Positions 6,267-9,175 of a DNA stretch of 9,175 nt are shown in pieces. The notes below the pieces were generated by a model, which saw nothing but the letters and a program-made list of their open reading frames with translations, had not been told where the DNA came from and made no database searches. Each line of letters starts with the position of its first letter. Positions within the stretch are counted from its first letter, which is position 1. The position numbers and the translations under genes are program-made. Source of the DNA: Candidatus Woesearchaeota archaeon (lineage in GTDB: Archaea; Nanobdellota; Nanobdellia; Woesearchaeales; DSVV01); NCBI GenBank assembly GCA_023267795.1, contig JAHFMP010000030.1, positions 1 to 9,175 on the forward strand, read 5' to 3'.

Positions 6267-6734
6267 GTGATGATGAAGAAAGTTGGGGGGGATTTTGTGT
6301 CGATGCCCATTAAAGATCTTATAAAACCAATAGTGCGGGTGCCATATTCACTTAATATAGCGAGTGTTGCAGTGACAATGACGCTCAATAAAATACAGTG
6401 TGTTCTTGTGGATCATTTTGATGGCTCTCTTGGTATTATTACAGAAAAAGATATTATTCGAGAAGTAGTTGCACGCTGCAGGGATGCATCACTTGTTCGT
6501 GCATGGGAAATCATGAAGCAGCCTGTTATCACTGCAGATGAAGAAATTGATATGCATGATGCAATTGAAATTATGCGACAATGCAAGATTAGAAATCTTG
6601 TGATAACCAGAGGAGAAGAGATTTTAGGGGTTGTCAAGCGAAGCACGATCCTCAACAACATTAAGTTTGAAGAAGAGGATTATTGGACTGCAGGGAAAGA
6701 GAATCTCATTCAAAAAGAACAAAGTATACATTAA
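6267..6734 (+). CDS. Two-CBS-domain protein
   Basis: This is a stand-alone Bateman module: a pair of CBS domains that usually bind adenine nucleotides and act as an energy or ligand sensor, with unknown partner here. With a GTG start at 6267 it has 155 residues. CBS1 covers about 15-70 (MPIKDLIKPIVRVP at the start, LGIITEKDIIREVV near the end) and CBS2 about 80-132 (AWEIMKQPVITADEEIDMHDAIEIM, ILGVVKRSTILNNI). A short charged tail follows. The start is uncertain: GTG 6267, ATG 6270, ATG 6273 and ATG 6303 are all in frame. The domain begins naturally at 6303 (MPIKDL), 11 nt after a G7 run that could weakly pair with the anti-Shine-Dalgarno sequence, so the first 12 residues may not be translated. 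Its stop overlaps the stop of the converging map gene. Confidence 0.9.
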   Translation: MMMKKVGGDFVSMPIKDLIKPIVRVPYSLNIASVAVTMTLNKIQCVLVDHFDGSLGIITEKDIIREVVARCRDASLVRAWEIMKQPVITADEEIDMHDAIEIMRQCKIRNLVITRGEEILGVVKRSTILNNIKFEEEDYWTAGKENLIQKEQSIH

Positions 6735-7645
6735 TAATAATATTTTGTTAAACAAATAACTTCTTCATCAATCAAGAATGTGTGTTCTGCCTGACTAACA
6801 GGTTCATTGCTTATTTCTACGAGAGGTGCATGGCCTTGAACATTGCCGTTCATCCTCAACTGTTGCAGTGCCAGACTAACTTTATTCACACCATACTTTT
6901 CATCTAACCAGCGTCGTGCAAATGGAACGTGCTGAAAATTTTCAATATCCCGAATAACCTGTCGTGCAATTGAACTTCGAATTGGTTTATGCGAAACCTC
7001 TTCATAAATTACTATCTCTCCACTCTCTTTAATTCTTCCTTCTCCTGTTGTTGCAAAAGGCTCAATAGCAATAATCATTCCTTTCTGCAATGCTATTTTT
7101 TCATTAGTATTATAATTAGGAATAGAAGGACTTGTATGAATTTGGTATAATGCAATTCCATGTCCAGAAAGATTTCGAATTGGCTGAAAACCGTACGAAG
7201 TAATTGTTTCTTCTACAATTGTTCCAATATTTCCTAATGTTACGCCAACTTTCAAAATTTTCATAACATTCGCAAGTGCTGCTTGAGAGGCTTCAACTAA
7301 TCTGGCATTCTTTCCAGACAAATCAACAGTGTATGCAGTGTCACCAATTGCACCTTCATAGCAGACTCCAATATCCACTTTCAAAATCTGGTCAGAAAGA
7401 ACATGAGGATCATTCAATATAGGAGTGTAGTGTGCAGCTATTTCATTCAAAGATAAGTTTACAGGAAATGCAGGTATTGCGCCTTTTTCACGAATTTTGT
7501 TTTCAATTGCGTTCGCGATGTCGAGGAGTTTTGCACCAGACTTGATAAGTGTTTTTGACCATTCTCTGATTTCAGCTGCAATTTTTCCTGCTTTGACCCA
7601 GTTTTCTTTATCTTCAGGATTCATTATGTTAGGAAATTGTTGCAT
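6731..7645 (-). CDS. map: Methionine aminopeptidase, type II (archaeal)
   Basis: This enzyme removes the initiator methionine from nascent proteins using two active-site metal ions. At 304 residues it fits the archaeal type II size. All metal ligands are visible: Asp91 in KVDIGVCYEG, Asp102 in GDTAYTVD, His162 in NLSGHGI, Glu195 in IAIEPFA and Glu287 in QAEHTFLI. His72 (AAHYTP) and His170 (YQIHTSP) match substrate-site histidines. The type II insertion, a helical subdomain, lies at about 225-275 (IARQVIRDIENFQHVPFARRW). The ATG at 7645 is 26 bp from a TATA box, so it is preferred over the ATG at 7624 (MNPEDKENW). The gene lies downstream of tRNA-Arg on the same strand but appears to have its own promoter. 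Confidence 0.96.
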   Translation of the reverse strand: MQQFPNIMNPEDKENWVKAGKIAAEIREWSKTLIKSGAKLLDIANAIENKIREKGAIPAFPVNLSLNEIAAHYTPILNDPHVLSDQILKVDIGVCYEGAIGDTAYTVDLSGKNARLVEASQAALANVMKILKVGVTLGNIGTIVEETITSYGFQPIRNLSGHGIALYQIHTSPSIPNYNTNEKIALQKGMIIAIEPFATTGEGRIKESGEIVIYEEVSHKPIRSSIARQVIRDIENFQHVPFARRWLDEKYGVNKVSLALQQLRMNGNVQGHAPLVEISNEPVSQAEHTFLIDEEVICLTKYYY

Positions 7646-7667
7646 GACAGAGAAAAGAATGGTTTTG

Positions 7668-7674
7668 TTTATAT
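7668..7674 (-). promoter_or_regulatory. TATA box for map
   Basis: The minus strand reads ATATAAA within ACCATATAAAC, centred 26 bp upstream of the ATG at 7645, predicting a leaderless message. It sits between the tRNA gene and map, so map need not depend on tRNA readthrough. Confidence 0.55.
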
Positions 7675-7708
7675 GGTTTGTTGAGAATTTTTTATTTAAT
7701 GAAAATAG

Positions 7709-7782
7709 CGCCCCTGCTGAGATTCGAACTCAGGCCTCCAGGACCGCAACCTGGCATTCTATCCAAGCTATACTACAGGGGC
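7709..7782 (-). tRNA. tRNA-Arg (anticodon GCG)
   Basis: The minus strand folds as a standard tRNA of 74 nt including the discriminator G. The acceptor stem is GCCCCTG with CAGGGGC (7 perfect pairs), the anticodon stem CCAGG with CCTGG (5 perfect pairs) around the loop TTGCGGT, and the T arm CTGAG with CTCAG (5 perfect pairs) around TTCGAAT. Anticodon GCG reads the arginine codons CGC and CGU. The D arm (GTAT, then AGCTTGGATA, then GAAT) is weak: it has two G-U pairs and an apparent A-A mismatch at positions 12 and 23. No intron is present and CCA is not encoded. It lies 16 bp after the PHP gene's stop on the same strand, so it may be processed from that transcript; I see no convincing TATA box of its own. 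Confidence 0.93.
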
Positions 7783-7798
7783 AATTTTTTTCAATAAA

Positions 7799-8806
7799 TT
7801 ATTTTTTTCTGATAAATGTTTCAAATTTATGTATCAACATTGGCCTCTTAATTTTTGGATATCCTCTAAATTCCAGTTCCTCAGAAAGATGTGATAAGCC
7901 CTGCACGAGTCCTCTTCGCTGAAGTGCCCGTTTTTCTGGTCCAAGTTTTTTTGCAAGAAGTTTTTTGGTGTTCGCAAGCGGCATTTTCACACTAATCTCA
8001 TACTGTGATTTCATTGTTGGCTTGAAATAACGCAAATGACAGCTTGCAATTTTTGCCATTGGAACAGCTCGCTGATACAATTTTGCTTCAGTTCCGATGA
8101 CATTACTTTTTTTATTTTTAATATTGTTAAGTACTTCTTCTATAGTAGACCCTTCTGTGACAGTAACAACGCTTCCCAGAGAACCTAATGTATGCGCATC
8201 GCTGCCTCCAATAGCTGCTTTGTTCAACTCTTCTGTCCAATCCAGAGCACATTTGTTCATATATCTAAGATTTGCACCACAAATGACTTCCACTGCATCA
8301 AGAGATTTCAGCACACTTTTGTCCACAAACCCGCGTTCCATTGCAGAAATAAAACTAAATCGCTTTGGAAATGCAAATGGATGTGCTGGTGCAATAACGC
8401 AGTTGTAGTTTTTTGTGATATCCAACAAGTCAGTGACGCTGACATTTGTTGCAAGGTTAGGATTTCCTCCTCTGGAATCTTTGATGTGTTTTTGAAAAAA
8501 ATCACACATCTCATCATGAGTGTAGAAATACGTTAAAACATGCGCCATTTCTTTTGTAGTGATTTCCAAGCCAGGAATAACAAGAAGATCAGGATTTTGA
8601 TTTGCAAGTTTGATGTTTCCGGCAACTTCGTTGTGATCTGTTAATGCAATTCCAATTCCTAGCTTTCTTGCTTTTTTAGCAATTGTTCTAATTGGTGTTG
8701 TTGTGTCAGAATATTCAGAATGATTGTGCATGTCTATTGCAGCAAATCCATTCTGAAGAATGCTATTGTGCTGTGGTTTTTGGAATACTGCTGATTGCCA
8801 GTTCAT
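7799..8806 (-). CDS. PHP-domain metal-dependent phosphoesterase
   Basis: PHP proteins hydrolyse phosphate esters with a cluster of two or three metal ions. This one has 335 residues, with the ligand motifs in order: IDMHNHSEYSD (Asp25, His27, His29, Asp34), LTDHNEV (Asp57, His58), IPGLEITTKEMAHVL (Glu81, His89), APAHPF (His142) and GGSDAH (Asp203, His205). All expected residues are present, so it should be active; the substrate is unknown. A 20-residue N-terminal lead and a basic C-terminal extension of about 95 residues (240-335, with KKLLAKKLGPEKRALQRR) flank the domain; the extension has no family I recognise and its charge could suit nucleic-acid or membrane-surface contact. The ATG at 8806 lies about 27 bp from a TATA box that overlaps the stop of the PIN gene upstream. 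Confidence 0.92.
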   Translation of the reverse strand: MNWQSAVFQKPQHNSILQNGFAAIDMHNHSEYSDTTTPIRTIAKKARKLGIGIALTDHNEVAGNIKLANQNPDLLVIPGLEITTKEMAHVLTYFYTHDEMCDFFQKHIKDSRGGNPNLATNVSVTDLLDITKNYNCVIAPAHPFAFPKRFSFISAMERGFVDKSVLKSLDAVEVICGANLRYMNKCALDWTEELNKAAIGGSDAHTLGSLGSVVTVTEGSTIEEVLNNIKNKKSNVIGTEAKLYQRAVPMAKIASCHLRYFKPTMKSQYEISVKMPLANTKKLLAKKLGPEKRALQRRGLVQGLSHLSEELEFRGYPKIKRPMLIHKFETFIRKK

Positions 8807-8829
8807 AGAAGGACATTTTTGTATTTTGG

Positions 8830-8837
8830 TTTATAAA
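8830..8837 (-). promoter_or_regulatory. TATA box for the PHP gene
   Basis: The minus strand reads TTTATAAA, centred about 27 bp from the ATG at 8806, predicting a leaderless message. It overlaps the last codons and stop of the PIN gene, so the 24-bp gap between the genes holds a promoter rather than indicating a simple operon. Confidence 0.6.
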
Positions 8838-9175
8838 TTTTTAGTGCTCAAAGGAATAATTTTTATTTCTTTGATAAGAAGAAAATCACTATCGTCCGTA
8901 ATAAAAGCAGATGCATTTGCGGAAAATGCTGCAGCAAGATGAATTGCATCTCGTGGTTTTAGTGTAGAATATTTTTTCATCAATGAAAAAGATATCCTGA
9001 TATTCTCTTCAGTCACAGAGGCAATGGAAAGATTGTCAAACAAAAGTATCCGCTGTCCTTGTTCTATTGCTGCTGCTCTGTCTCTTGTGTGCTTCAAAAA
9101 TGCCCAGACTATCTCATCAAAGGTTAATGTGCTTGTCAAAGCTTTTCTCTTTCCATCTATCACTTCTTGAAGAAT
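8831..9175 (-). CDS. PIN-domain ribonuclease (VapC-like), partial at its 5' end
   Basis: PIN domains are magnesium-dependent RNases found in VapC toxins and in RNA-processing factors. The visible 114 residues are the middle and C-terminal part: ILQEVIDGKRKALTSTLTFDE with the second acidic residue, then YSTLKPRDAIHLAAAF with the third, then FITDDSDF with the last, and a final strand IKIIPLS. The N-terminal strand with the first aspartate lies beyond the right edge. The frame is open to the window's last base, so the GTG at 9163 is an internal codon and not the start. Whether an antitoxin gene lies upstream cannot be seen, so a toxin role is open; a solitary PIN protein is equally possible. Confidence 0.9.
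   Translation of the reverse strand: MLQEVIDGKRKALTSTLTFDEIVWAFLKHTRDRAAAIEQGQRILLFDNLSIASVTEENIRISFSLMKKYSTLKPRDAIHLAAAFSANASAFITDDSDFLLIKEIKIIPLSTKNL

Noticed and set aside
6267..6273. C-box-like GTGATGA, suggesting a C/D box sRNA
   Set aside because: No D box (CTGA) follows within about 60 nt, and the match falls in the start region of the CBS gene.
8831..9163. A complete PIN gene starting at GTG 9163
   Set aside because: The frame stays open to the window end with PIN-like sequence (ILQEV), and the first catalytic Asp is missing, so the gene is partial.
1..9175. CRISPR array, IS element, prophage or integration site
   Set aside because: No regularly spaced repeats, transposase or integrase genes or flanking duplications were found. 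The tRNA 3' end is not duplicated elsewhere in the window by eye.

Overview
The window looks like A+T-rich chromosomal DNA from an archaeon, most likely a small-genome uncultivated DPANN lineage (Woesearchaeota/Pacearchaeota-like; this placement is inferred). The evidence is TATA-box promoters about 25-29 bp upstream of start codons (mostly leaderless transcripts), an intron-less tRNA without encoded CCA, a type II methionine aminopeptidase, a diphthamide-synthesis gene fragment, an archaeal-style HisRS, and several lysine-rich or membrane proteins without recognisable family. No phage, IS, CRISPR or obvious horizontally acquired island is visible, and no gene-free stretch exceeds 300 bases.

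Layout. Bases 1-1828 (minus strand): a CYTH/class IV adenylate-cyclase-like gene (1-505), broken by two 1-base frameshifts and running off the left edge. It lies just downstream of a DUF4349 membrane protein (514-1434), with which it forms an operon. Upstream of these is a short gene (1490-1807) that encodes only the first domain of the diphthamide enzyme Dph2. Bases 1893-3413 (plus): a three-gene operon of two distantly related tandem paralogues plus a four-helix membrane protein, all of unknown function. It converges on a large coiled-coil protein on the minus strand (3423-4706). A 143-bp divergent intergenic region (4707-4849) carries promoters for the coiled-coil gene and for hisS, and contains a direct repeat and a perfect hairpin.

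Bases 4850-6734 (plus): hisS, then a two-CBS-domain protein. Bases 6731-9175 (minus): type II methionine aminopeptidase (stop codon overlapping that of the CBS gene), tRNA-Arg(GCG), a PHP-domain phosphoesterase, and a PIN-domain ribonuclease gene whose 5' end lies outside the window.

Functionally the window mixes translation housekeeping (hisS, tRNA-Arg, map, the dph2 fragment) with nucleotide or phosphate-ester metabolism (CYTH, CBS, PHP) and lineage-specific proteins. I see no clear new defence or mobile system. The points most worth a second look are the single-domain dph2 gene with an intact promoter, the doubly frameshifted CYTH gene, the repeat-rich hisS leader, and the uncharacterised three-gene operon at 1893-3413.
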